Below, piece by piece: positions 43,526 through 51,776 of a DNA stretch of 64,000 nt. Origin of the DNA: Brenneria bubanii (GTDB lineage: Bacteria > Pseudomonadota > Gammaproteobacteria > Enterobacterales > Enterobacteriaceae). The translations under genes were made by a program, and so were the position numbers. Numbering within the stretch: position 1 is the stretch's first letter; each line of letters starts with the position of its first letter. The stretch spans positions 62,001-126,000 of the forward strand of contig NZ_JAKMAJ010000009.1 in the NCBI RefSeq assembly GCF_022378355.1, read 5' to 3'. Below the pieces are notes generated by a model, which made no database searches, was not told the origin of the DNA, and saw only the letters and a program-made list of their open reading frames with translations.

Positions 43526-44536
43526 TCACAACCCTTGCTTTTCCATCCAGAGCGCGAGATCGATAAGCCGGTTGGAAAACGCCCACTCGTTATCATACCA
43601 GGCGAGAATTTTGACCATATTGCCGCCGATGACCAGCGTGGACAGCCCATCGATAATGGACGAACGCGGATCGCCTCTGTAGTCGCACGATACCAACGGC
43701 TCATCGTTGTAGCCGAGGATGCCTTTCAGCGCGGCCGATTCGGCGGCGCGACGAAAGGCGTTGTTGACCTCATCCACCGTCACCGCACGCCGCAACGTCA
43801 CCGATAAATCAACGATGGAAACCACCGGCACCGGAACGCGTAAAGAGTATCCCGTCAAGCGGCCGTCCAGTTCAGGAATGACTTTGCCAATCGCTTTGGC
43901 GGCGCCGCTGGAATAAGGAACGATGGAGAGCGCCGCCGCCCTGGCGCCGCGCAAATCCTTTTCCGGCTGATCGTGCAAAGCCTGACTGTTGGTATAGGCA
44001 TGAGTCGTATTCATCAAGCCATGCTCAATACCGAAAGACTGATGAAGAACTAACGCCGCCGGCGCCAGGCCATTGGTGGTACAGCTGCCGTTGCTGACAA
44101 CCCTATGGCGAGCCGGATCGTATTCATCATGGTTGACGCCCATCACCACGGTGAGATCGTCGTTCTTCCCGGGCGCGGAGATAATCACCCGTTTAGCCCC
44201 GCCCTGGGTGATATGCGCCTCGGCCTGAGACTTCTCGGTAAAAAAGCCGGTGGCCTCAATCACGATATCGACGCCGACGCTTTGCCACGGGATCGCGCCG
44301 GGATCGCGTTCAGAAAAAACCCGCACCGGTTGACCATCAATAATCAATGTCCCCTCGGCGGCCTCTACGCTGGCCGGCAAAACGCCGGACAGCGAATCGT
44401 ATTTCAACAGATGGGCCAGAGTCTGGCTGTCCGTTAAATCGTTGATTGCCACAACACGGAAATCGTTTTTTCCTAACGCGGCACGTAAAACGTTTCGCCC
44501 GATTCTTCCGAACCCATTGATACCTACGTTGACCAT
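43526..44536 (-). CDS. Accessory type I glyceraldehyde-3-phosphate dehydrogenase
   Basis: 336 residues with the GAPDH fold: GINGFGRIGR (NAD-binding), INDLTD with D33 (indicates NAD+), catalytic C152 in SNGSCTTN and H179. The usual SNASCTTN has glycine in place of alanine. C-terminal WYDNEWAFSNRLIDL is standard. An ancestral gapA is expected elsewhere in an enterobacterial chromosome, so this is probably a second copy (GapC-like) with a special role, such as growth on particular carbon sources or stress. It is convergent with the LacI gene and stands next to a GlxA-type regulator on the same strand. Confidence 0.88.
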   Translation of the reverse strand: MVNVGINGFGRIGRNVLRAALGKNDFRVVAINDLTDSQTLAHLLKYDSLSGVLPASVEAAEGTLIIDGQPVRVFSERDPGAIPWQSVGVDIVIEATGFFTEKSQAEAHITQGGAKRVIISAPGKNDDLTVVMGVNHDEYDPARHRVVSNGSCTTNGLAPAALVLHQSFGIEHGLMNTTHAYTNSQALHDQPEKDLRGARAAALSIVPYSSGAAKAIGKVIPELDGRLTGYSLRVPVPVVSIVDLSVTLRRAVTVDEVNNAFRRAAESAALKGILGYNDEPLVSCDYRGDPRSSIIDGLSTLVIGGNMVKILAWYDNEWAFSNRLIDLALWMEKQGL

Positions 44537-44614
44537 ATCAGCATCCTCTTTATTAACGACTGGTGCTAATTTAGGTCAGTATAGATTTGTCGTAAATGAC
44601 ATAAAAAGATCAAT

Positions 44615-45595
44615 TTACGCCAAGTGGCGAGCATGAAACCGTTCACGATACTCTGTCGGAGTCAGGTGCAGGTTTCTTTCAAAGACGCGACGTAAATTAA
44701 GGCCATTGCCAAATCCGGCGGCGGCCGCGATCTGCTCAATCCCATCCATGCTTTGCTCCAGAAGCTGACGCGCCGCATCCAGACGTATCTCCGCCACGTA
44801 CCTGGCGGGCGAGGTTCCGGCTTCGCGAGTAAACACCCGAGTGAAGTTGCGCGGGCTCATGGAAAGCCGTTCGGCCAGCTTATCGACGGATAAATCGCAA
44901 GCAAGGTTGTCAAGGATCCAGGATTGCAGATCGCGAATCGGCCCGGCCCGGCCGGATTGACTGAGGAGACAACGGCTGAACTGGGACTGCCCGCCGGGTC
45001 GGCGTAAGAACATAACGAGATCTTGCGCCACATTGCGAGCCAGGGTAAAACCATAATCGTTTTCGACCAGCGCCAGGGTCAGATCAAAACCGGCGCTCAC
45101 CCCGGCGGAAGTCCATATCTCGCCATCCTGAATGTAGATCGGCCCGCGTTCTACTTTTACTTTGGGAAACTGCGCTTGCAGCCTGTCCAGCAGACGCCAG
45201 TGCGTGGTGGCGCGGCGGCCGTCAAGAAGACCGGTCTGAGCCAGGAGTAAAGCCCCGCCGCAGATGGAAACGATACGTTCGGCATAAGGCGCGGCCAGAC
45301 GAACCCAGTCGGCGACGTCCGTTTGCTCCTGCTCGCTAATCCCGCGACCGGCAATCATGATGGTATCACGCTTCAGTTCGGGATCGAGATCCGACAAACG
45401 CTGGTCGGCCAGCAGATTCAGCCCCGATATGCCGTGAACCACATGATGCGGTTGAGTGGTGGCGATCGTCAGTTGATAGCCCGGGGAATGCGCATCGGCC
45501 GACTGCAAACGATTAGCCAGCAACAGAATGTCCGCAATACCCACGGCTTCGAACAGTATGGCCCCTTCGGGGACAATAATTAAAAATGAGCGCAT
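44615..45595 (-). CDS. GlxA-family regulator (DJ-1/PfpI domain plus AraC helix-turn-helix)
   Basis: 326 residues: N-terminal class-I glutamine-amidotransferase-like domain (about 1-190) with the elbow SICGGALLLAQTGLLDGRRATTHW, then an AraC-type DNA-binding domain (about 225-320; LSVDKLAERLSMSPRNFTRVFTREAGTSPARYV). The elbow cysteine is present but the family is thought to sense metabolites and not to hydrolyse them. It lies upstream of the accessory GAPDH gene on the same strand and may control it; 78 bases separate them. Confidence 0.88.
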   Translation of the reverse strand: MRSFLIIVPEGAILFEAVGIADILLLANRLQSADAHSPGYQLTIATTQPHHVVHGISGLNLLADQRLSDLDPELKRDTIMIAGRGISEQEQTDVADWVRLAAPYAERIVSICGGALLLAQTGLLDGRRATTHWRLLDRLQAQFPKVKVERGPIYIQDGEIWTSAGVSAGFDLTLALVENDYGFTLARNVAQDLVMFLRRPGGQSQFSRCLLSQSGRAGPIRDLQSWILDNLACDLSVDKLAERLSMSPRNFTRVFTREAGTSPARYVAEIRLDAARQLLEQSMDGIEQIAAAAGFGNGLNLRRVFERNLHLTPTEYRERFHARHLA

Positions 45596-45690
45596 GTCTT
45601 AAAATACACAAAAATACCATTTAAGCCAATACTACCCATTTACGGCATTGTAATGCAACGCCGCTTTTCGAGCGGCTGCGATTGCGGTCC

Positions 45691-46077
45691 TTAAGCGTGC
45701 CACAGCACCAGGATCAAGGACGCCACCCACAAAACAACCGTAGCCCATATCGCCCGACGCAATAGCCGGCGGGCGCCCAGCCAGCGTTCGGCCAGAGTAC
45801 GCGTTTCGCCCTGTTTTATTGACCATAAACGGGACATTCCCTCGTCGAATGGCGCCAGATCGTCCACGCTATTCAGTAAGCGAAAAAGCCGCTCATCAAG
45901 CCATAAGCGCCAGCAAAAATAGTGGGTGAGGAAAAATAAAATAAGCAGCAACACGCTTTGCGGCGCGCACAAAAAGTTCAAGGCAATGGCTAACGGCGGC
46001 AACGTCAGCAACGCCAGGTAACGCCAGCTGGAAAGATGGATTTGCATGATACGGTTCGTCAGCGCGATGTTTGGCAT
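45691..46077 (-). CDS. Small membrane protein at the end of the ynb-type operon
   Basis: 128 residues with hydrophobic spans at about 18-32 and 37-55 and a third at about 108-126, separated by a cytoplasmic-looking charged segment (DERLFRLLNSVDDLAPFDEGM...RTLAERWLGARR). No recognised family. The start at 46077 overlaps ynbD by 19 bases and has an AGGAAAGG site; this tight link makes it part of the operon. It might assist the phosphatase or a lipid transfer step, but nothing in the sequence shows a function. Confidence 0.65.
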   Translation of the reverse strand: MPNIALTNRIMQIHLSSWRYLALLTLPPLAIALNFLCAPQSVLLLILFFLTHYFCWRLWLDERLFRLLNSVDDLAPFDEGMSRLWSIKQGETRTLAERWLGARRLLRRAIWATVVLWVASLILVLWHA

Positions 46078-47375
46078 AACCTTTCCTGAAATTGTTCCAG
46101 CGCGCGAATATGGGCTGGCGTTAATACCACCTGTGGGCGCTGAATGCTTATCAGCTCTACGGCCTGCTTAACGCTGGCGGCGTTGCCGCGGGCCAGTAGC
46201 CAGGCCGCGACTATCGTCGCGCTGCGGGATAAACCGAGCGCGCAACACACCAGAACCGTGTCGTGCGTTTGTCGCAAGCGACTCAGTTTCGCCACCGCGT
46301 TCGAAATACTTTGCTCGTCGGGCGCCGCTAAATCCATTAATGGATAGGCGCACCAGGGGTGTTGCGTCTGTTGATGAAACTCCGCCGTGAGATCCAACAC
46401 GGCGCTTTGCCGCACCGCAGTCTCCGGGAAACTGCCAAGGTAGATGCCGTCGCCGATCGCGGATATTTTGGTCAGGCGGCGGGAAAACCAGCGCATGGAG
46501 AGTCTGGCGCCGACCAAATAAGGCAGCAGCAGGATCCGCGCGGAAAGCGAGAGTTGTCCTTGCGCGTTTTTTTGGAAAACGGCGGTGCCCAAAGCGGCAT
46601 AGCCGGCGGCAACCATCAGCAAGGATAGCATCGGCCACAGCAATATCTCGCCATAAGGGATGGTCAAGCCGGCAAGCAGTAGCGCCGCGCCGCCGAACGC
46701 GTATTTTAACGATAGCCGGACAGCCTGGGCGGATGGGCGACGCCAGCGCCATTTCCCCGCTATCGGAATCGCATAGCTGATAAAAACCGCCGTAATCCCC
46801 CCGCTGATCACGTCAATAAAATGGTGTTGCCAGGTGGTTAAAACCGATACGGCGATCAGCAAAAACCAGCCGCCCAATATCACCCGCGCCGCGCCGCCGC
46901 GCAGATGATGCCGCAAACGCAGCCACAGCAGCCACGCGAGAATAATATGTAACGACGGCGCCTGATTATAAGGCAGGTCGAATTGTTCCAACTGACGAAA
47001 CAGCCAGCCGAATAATCCGCCGGTTTCCGGCCGAACAAAGGTGAACTTCAACGGGAATAATAAAAATGCGCCGCAGGCGGTCAGCGATGCCGCCAGCAAC
47101 CGCCATCCGTGTCGCGTCAGCTCTTGTCGTGACGTACAGATAAACAGTGAAATGCCATACAGTATATCAATGCTCCAGTACGGCACGATGGTCCACGGCA
47201 TAAACGGGATCGCCTGTTCCCAGCGAAAAACCACCCAGCCGACATCCTGCCGCGTAGCGGTATAGTGGTTGACCTGCCCGTAGGTAAGAAAAAACAGCGG
47301 CGCCAGCAATAGCAGCCAGCATAGACCCGATTTCCAGCGGCTAAATTGATTAGCCGAGAGGCTCGACTCAGTCAT
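46059..47375 (-). CDS. ynbD: PAP2 / dual-specificity phosphatase fusion membrane protein (YnbD-like)
   Basis: 438 residues. The first two-thirds is a multi-span PAP2-type phosphatidic-acid phosphatase domain with PSLHIILAW (140-148) and TWQHHFIDVISG (181-192) as C2 and C3 motifs. The last third (about 300-438) is a dual-specificity phosphatase domain, LVCCALGLSRSA, with C378 and R384 of CX5R; the histidine before the cysteine is cysteine here. This combination and position match E. coli ynbD. In the operon it may remove phosphate from the lipid made by the upstream enzymes, for example phosphatidylglycerophosphate-like head groups. It overlaps ynbC by 8 bases. Confidence 0.82.
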   Translation of the reverse strand: MTESSLSANQFSRWKSGLCWLLLLAPLFFLTYGQVNHYTATRQDVGWVVFRWEQAIPFMPWTIVPYWSIDILYGISLFICTSRQELTRHGWRLLAASLTACGAFLLFPLKFTFVRPETGGLFGWLFRQLEQFDLPYNQAPSLHIILAWLLWLRLRHHLRGGAARVILGGWFLLIAVSVLTTWQHHFIDVISGGITAVFISYAIPIAGKWRWRRPSAQAVRLSLKYAFGGAALLLAGLTIPYGEILLWPMLSLLMVAAGYAALGTAVFQKNAQGQLSLSARILLLPYLVGARLSMRWFSRRLTKISAIGDGIYLGSFPETAVRQSAVLDLTAEFHQQTQHPWCAYPLMDLAAPDEQSISNAVAKLSRLRQTHDTVLVCCALGLSRSATIVAAWLLARGNAASVKQAVELISIQRPQVVLTPAHIRALEQFQERLCQTSR

Positions 47376-49131
47376 GCGGCCTTCTCACCGCCATCGATAC
47401 GGTAAAGATGCCGTACTCATCAATCAACTGTCCGCACTTTTCAAAACCGGCCTGCTCCACCAGCGAATCCATCTCTTTCTGGCTGCGAACCCGCATCATC
47501 CAGGGAATGCCGTTGCGGTGGCTGGTTAAGGTATAGGCGATCGTTTTTAACTGCGGATGCCAGGGCTGCCCGGTGTAAATCAAGACGCCGCCCGGAGGAA
47601 TGGCCGCCGCAAGCCCGGTCAAAGAGGCGCTGAGCACATCATTATCCGGAAACAGCTCATACAAGCCGGAAACAATCCCCAGGGTCGGGGCCGGGTCAAT
47701 TGACGCAAGGGAGTGGTAGTCAAAAGCATTGCCTATCCTGAACTGCGCGATATGGGCTAGCCCGCGCGCTTCTATCATGGCCTGACCTTGCGCGACATTC
47801 AATTCGCTATAATCCCGCAGCAGAATGCTTTCGATATCGGGCTGTTGCTCCAGCGCATCCAACACATAGCGGCCATGCCCGGCGGCAATATCCACCACGC
47901 GGATTGGTCTGTTTTTTTCTCGCAGCGTCGTCAACGCCCGTAGAATCATCTGCTGAATATGAACCTTGCGTACGCGAATGCCGCGCCAGCCAATGCTGTT
48001 GAGATACTGACGGTCAATCATTCGCCCCAGCGCGTCTTTGCCTTGCGGGGTATTGCGATAGACGTAATCAAGGGTGCTGCCGGAGTCAAAGCCGGTATCA
48101 TAGCCAAGCTGCATGCCCTTTGAGCGCGTGCCGATAGTTTTCATGCCATAGCTCAATGCGGCGTAGCGCATCCCCGCCAACGAGAGCGATTTGGGCGACG
48201 CCTGCAGCTCGCGATAGGCATCGGCGCTTGGGCTCCAGCGATCTTCATGGCTATAGTCAAAGGCGTAAACCTCGCGGCTGTAGAGAGCCGAGATAAAATC
48301 TCTCATTTTATCGAAGGCGATATGACGATCTTTCTCCCCCAGGGTATCGTGGTAAAAACCCGGTAAAATATGCTGTTCTTTTATCGCGCTGCGTAAACCG
48401 GCATAAAATCGTTTTTGCGGCTTTGCGTGCACCACGAAGTCATCGCCGGAAATCAGCAGTTGGGTAGGCAGCGTGATGGCTGAAGCGTCGGCGACGATAC
48501 GTTCAGCGGTTTTATAGAGATCCAGCAATATATTGACGGCGATTTGACGCGTGATCAGCTTGTCCCGCTCAAAGCTGGCGATGCGCTGCGGATCATGGCT
48601 TAGATACTTGCCTTTGACGTAAGAATTGACATAAAACAGGCCGCGAATACGCTGCAGCAACCCCAGGCCGGCGCGGGCGAACGGCACATAAAGTTTGACC
48701 TTGAACGCCGGAGACGCCAGCACCATGCCCCGAATTTTCGGCGCATAATCATGAACCCAGGTTGAAACCAGCACCGCCCCGACGCTTTGGGCGATAACAA
48801 CAATATCTTCACTGCCAACCCTGGCGTCCGCCGCCACAAAACGGACGAACTCATCCACATCCTGTACCGAACGAGCAAGGCTGGGGCTGTAGCCGCGATC
48901 GCCGGGCGAGTTGCCGTGCCCGCGCGCATCCCAGGCGTAAAACTGCGTATCCGGCATGATCAGTTCATCGACCACATGCTGTAGCCGCCCCGAATGTTCA
49001 TGCCCCCGATGAAATAGCACAATGACCTTGCGGCCATCGCCTTCGGTTGCCGGCCAATGGCGAAAATACAACGATGTCTCGTCGCTGGTTAAGAATGTTC
49101 CTTCCCGAAATAAACGAGCTTCCCGACTCAT
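47368..49131 (-). CDS. ynbC: Lysophospholipase-like hydrolase fused to SAM methyltransferase (YnbC-like)
   Basis: 587 residues, as in E. coli YnbC. Residues about 1-290 are an alpha/beta hydrolase of the monoacylglycerol-lipase kind (VLFHRGHEHSGRL, AWDARGHGNSPGDRG, elbow AQSVGA with S116, GDDFVVH). Residues about 380-585 form a Rossmann methyltransferase (VVDIAAGHGRYVLDAL, ILLRDYSELNV, GIVSGLYELFPDN). The pairing suggests tailoring of a lipid: acyl removal or transfer plus methylation. Its stop overlaps ynbD and its start overlaps plsC by ATGA. Confidence 0.82.
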   Translation of the reverse strand: MSREARLFREGTFLTSDETSLYFRHWPATEGDGRKVIVLFHRGHEHSGRLQHVVDELIMPDTQFYAWDARGHGNSPGDRGYSPSLARSVQDVDEFVRFVAADARVGSEDIVVIAQSVGAVLVSTWVHDYAPKIRGMVLASPAFKVKLYVPFARAGLGLLQRIRGLFYVNSYVKGKYLSHDPQRIASFERDKLITRQIAVNILLDLYKTAERIVADASAITLPTQLLISGDDFVVHAKPQKRFYAGLRSAIKEQHILPGFYHDTLGEKDRHIAFDKMRDFISALYSREVYAFDYSHEDRWSPSADAYRELQASPKSLSLAGMRYAALSYGMKTIGTRSKGMQLGYDTGFDSGSTLDYVYRNTPQGKDALGRMIDRQYLNSIGWRGIRVRKVHIQQMILRALTTLREKNRPIRVVDIAAGHGRYVLDALEQQPDIESILLRDYSELNVAQGQAMIEARGLAHIAQFRIGNAFDYHSLASIDPAPTLGIVSGLYELFPDNDVLSASLTGLAAAIPPGGVLIYTGQPWHPQLKTIAYTLTSHRNGIPWMMRVRSQKEMDSLVEQAGFEKCGQLIDEYGIFTVSMAVRRPHD

Positions 49132-49760
49132 GGTATTTTCCTTGTGGCATGTTGTTGTAACGCAAGAAAGCGGTTTAGTAAGTTACTTTTGAAAGACACC
49201 TTATCGGCCTCAAAAAATAGCGGATCATCAATATAGATATCGATAAAAAACGGCACGGGTATTTTTTGCCCTTTGCCCATTGACCGATCCAATCCATGCA
49301 TATACACGGGCACGATGGGAACCTCGGGACACTGCTGACTCAGATGCCAGATACCTGATTTAATGTCTGACAACTTTCCCGGCACGCCACGGGTTCCCTC
49401 AGGAAACAGAATGATGATTTTATTTTCAGCCAGGGCCTCAACGCAGGACTGCAACGGCCTGGCCCGATGGGCGCCGCGGTATACGGGAATGATGCCGATA
49501 ACCTTAAGGGCGAACCAGGCGATCAGTTTATTCTTCAAAAAGTAATCGGCCGCGGCGACAGGCTGCACATTGACCAGGGTAGACAAAGGGAAGAGCGTAA
49601 ATAACGTCAGGACGTCCAGGTGACTGTTGTGGTTGGCCACAATAATGGCCGGACCGCGAACCGGCAGTTTTTTTCTGTTGGCGATGGAAACCCCAAGCCA
49701 AACCCATACCACGGGATAGGCAATGCACAGGGTAAATAACCAACGCAACAGAGGATTCAT
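49128..49760 (-). CDS. 1-acyl-sn-glycerol-3-phosphate acyltransferase-like protein (PlsC family)
   Basis: 210 residues with an N-terminal membrane span and PlsC motifs: NHNSHLD (H44, D49), FPEGTRG (119-125) and VPVYMHGLD. It should transfer an acyl chain to a lysophospholipid-type acceptor at the inner membrane. It lies between ynbB and ynbC; the four-gene E. coli ynb operon as I know it lacks this gene. The housekeeping plsC would be elsewhere, so this is a specialised paralogue. Confidence 0.88.
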   Translation of the reverse strand: MNPLLRWLFTLCIAYPVVWVWLGVSIANRKKLPVRGPAIIVANHNSHLDVLTLFTLFPLSTLVNVQPVAAADYFLKNKLIAWFALKVIGIIPVYRGAHRARPLQSCVEALAENKIIILFPEGTRGVPGKLSDIKSGIWHLSQQCPEVPIVPVYMHGLDRSMGKGQKIPVPFFIDIYIDDPLFFEADKVSFKSNLLNRFLALQQHATRKIP

Positions 49761-49769
49761 GAGCGCGCC

Positions 49770-50699
49770 TTAAATGTAGAAATAGTAATAAAAATGGAAA
49801 AACAGCGGCGCGGTATAAATCAACGAGTCCAGGCGGTCCAAAATGCCGCCGTGCCCGGGCAGCAGTTTCCCGGAGTCTTTCACGCCGAAATCTCGCTTGA
49901 TGGCGGACATCACCACATCGCCGCAGAATCCGCTCAAGCCGATAATCACGCCCGCCCCTAATGAGTGAAGCCAGTCCATCGGCGTTAGCAGCGGCCCCAG
50001 CACCGCCGCCAGGAGCGTCGTGGTGCATACCCCGCCGAGCAGCCCGGCCAGCGTTTTATTCGGGCTGACCTTCGGCGTCACCTTGACGTTGCCCAGCGAC
50101 TTACCCCACAGGTATTGCGCGATATCATTTAATTCGGTCAGCGCGACGAGGAAAATAACCAGCAATGAGCCGGCGCTGACATCCTCCCCCGGCAACGCCA
50201 GCAAAAAGGCGACGTGGCTTAATGCAAACACGGTCGTCATCATGCCCCAGTGCATCACCGCGGCGGAATGTAAAAAGCCTTTGGTATCGCCAATGACCAC
50301 CATGCGCGCGGGTAAAAATAAAAACACATAAATGGGGATAAAGATAATGAACATGCCGTACCAGGACATACCGATCCAGATGTACTGCAAGGGTATCGCC
50401 GCATACATCCACAGCAGGGGAACATGGTCGGAGCGCCGCGTTGGCGCCAGCGTCAAATACTCTTTTAAGGATAAGAAGCTGATGAAGCCAAAAAAAGTCA
50501 GCGCCAGCCACGTGGGCGAAAGCATCGCCAGAGAAAACAGGCAAATAATCACCCACCAGCTGTTAATCCGCTGCTGCAACTCAAGCCAGTCATGCTGGGG
50601 ACGACGGCGTTTCAATATCAATATCGCGGCGGTCGCCAACATCAGAACGCAAAAAATGCCGCCCAGACAATAATATAAAGTTTGTGTTGTATCAGACAT
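49770..50699 (-). CDS. ynbB: Phosphatidate cytidylyltransferase-like protein (YnbB-like)
   Basis: 309 residues with about eight spans and the CdsA signature near the C-terminus: SAIKRDFGVKDSGKLLPGHGGILDRLDS. CdsA-type enzymes make CDP-diacylglycerol from phosphatidic acid and CTP. The product would feed the CDP-alcohol phosphatidyltransferase encoded just upstream, whose gene overlaps this one by 8 bases. Confidence 0.88.
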   Translation of the reverse strand: MSDTTQTLYYCLGGIFCVLMLATAAILILKRRRPQHDWLELQQRINSWWVIICLFSLAMLSPTWLALTFFGFISFLSLKEYLTLAPTRRSDHVPLLWMYAAIPLQYIWIGMSWYGMFIIFIPIYVFLFLPARMVVIGDTKGFLHSAAVMHWGMMTTVFALSHVAFLLALPGEDVSAGSLLVIFLVALTELNDIAQYLWGKSLGNVKVTPKVSPNKTLAGLLGGVCTTTLLAAVLGPLLTPMDWLHSLGAGVIIGLSGFCGDVVMSAIKRDFGVKDSGKLLPGHGGILDRLDSLIYTAPLFFHFYYYFYI

Positions 50700-51294
50700 G
50701 CCGGCTCTCCAACGCGCTACGGCAACGGTTGATGCAGGTGAAAATCAGTAGTAATGCGGCAATGATGAGTACGGCATTGACCAGCGCCACGTACTGCGGC
50801 CATAGCGCAATCGCCAAACCTAAAGCGCCGAATAGCAATGCGCGATCGCTTTTACCCAGTGGACCGCGATAGTTTCGTTGGCCGGTCAACGTTTGCGTGA
50901 TGACGCCGCAAAATTCAGCTAGCCAGGAGAGCAAAACGACCAGCACCACCAGCCAGGGCCAAACGCCGGCCAGAAAAGCGAACGCAAGGTAAAGCGCCGC
51001 ATCTGAAATAATATCCCCGACTTCATTCAGAATCGCGCCCAAGGTTGTTTGTTGGTTAAATTCCCTCGCCAGCATGCCATCAATCGCGTTGAGCGCCATA
51101 CGCAAAAATAAATAAACCGGCAGAGAAATAAATAACCAAGGCGCGGGAAACAGCATCAATAATCCGCCCAGCATCACCGATATCAACATCGCCGACAGCG
51201 TCACCTGGTTTGCCGATATCCCCCAACGGTGCAGTTTGATGACCAGCGGTCTTAATAGATTTTGAAACTTCGGCTTAATATCATACAGCGTCAC
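50692..51294 (-). CDS. ynbA: CDP-alcohol phosphatidyltransferase-like protein (YnbA-like)
   Basis: 200 residues, GTG start 7 bases after AGGAG. The CDP-alcohol phosphatidyltransferase motif is present as NAIDGMLAREF...GAILNEVGD, but the first and third aspartates of D-x2-DG-x2-AR-x8-G-x3-D-x3-D are asparagine (N69, N90); D72 and D94 remain. About five to six spans. It is the first gene of the operon and should join a CDP-lipid with an alcohol. As I recall E. coli YnbA, the same asparagines are present there, so this is likely a family trait with changed chemistry and not a local mutation. Confidence 0.85.
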   Translation of the reverse strand: MTLYDIKPKFQNLLRPLVIKLHRWGISANQVTLSAMLISVMLGGLLMLFPAPWLFISLPVYLFLRMALNAIDGMLAREFNQQTTLGAILNEVGDIISDAALYLAFAFLAGVWPWLVVLVVLLSWLAEFCGVITQTLTGQRNYRGPLGKSDRALLFGALGLAIALWPQYVALVNAVLIIAALLLIFTCINRCRSALESRHV

Positions 51295-51316
51295 TTGGCG
51301 ACTCCTGTCGTTATTG

Positions 51317-51380
51317 ATACTCGTTATGCTTCAGGTCGCCTGGGCGTTGGCCGTCCTGCAACTCGAATGATTTAGGGTAT
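51317..51380. repeat. MITE-like intergenic repeat
   Basis: A 64-base element starting ATAC and ending GTAT with imperfect 23-base terminal inverted repeats (left CTTCAGGTCGC against right GCAACTCGAA). Its text (CTTCAGGT-GC...GCAACTCGAAT-ATTTAGGGTAT) resembles a short intergenic repeat common in Pectobacterium, Serratia and Yersinia chromosomes. No second copy was noticed in this window, so the call rests on recall of that family and on the inverted ends. Confidence 0.5.
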
Positions 51381-51776
51381 TGCGTAATGCAGGGCAAAAA
51401 TACGCCCGGCAACCATAGATATGGCCTGCAGCCAGCTGTTTTTTAAAATTTAATCAAGTCGGGTCTACCGTGGCACTATGCCGACGGCGCCGATGGTAAT
51501 CAACTGTAATATACGCAAACCCCGCCGTTTTTATCTCGCTCCCGGTATTGCGGCGCGCGTCCGCCGATCGGAGAGCGTCGACATTATCGCGCGCCGGTTA
51601 ACGAGCGAGCGGAAATCAGGGATGGCGCGGCGATGCCGCCGCGCAGAGAGCAGGATAAGCTCGGCGCCATGAGCGCCGGAATTGAAGGTCTGATAGAGAA
51701 GTCGGATTATCTGCCGGCGGATAGTCCGGTCAAATCTGAGAGGAAGACGCAAGGCGCGCCATGCTCGCGTGGCGAT
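51381..51776. other. Intergenic stretch between ynbA and an MFS gene
   Basis: About 400 bases with no gene I can support. Several short frames on both strands have no family features. The left end, next to the repeat, is expected to carry the ynb promoter on the minus strand. Confidence 0.4.
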
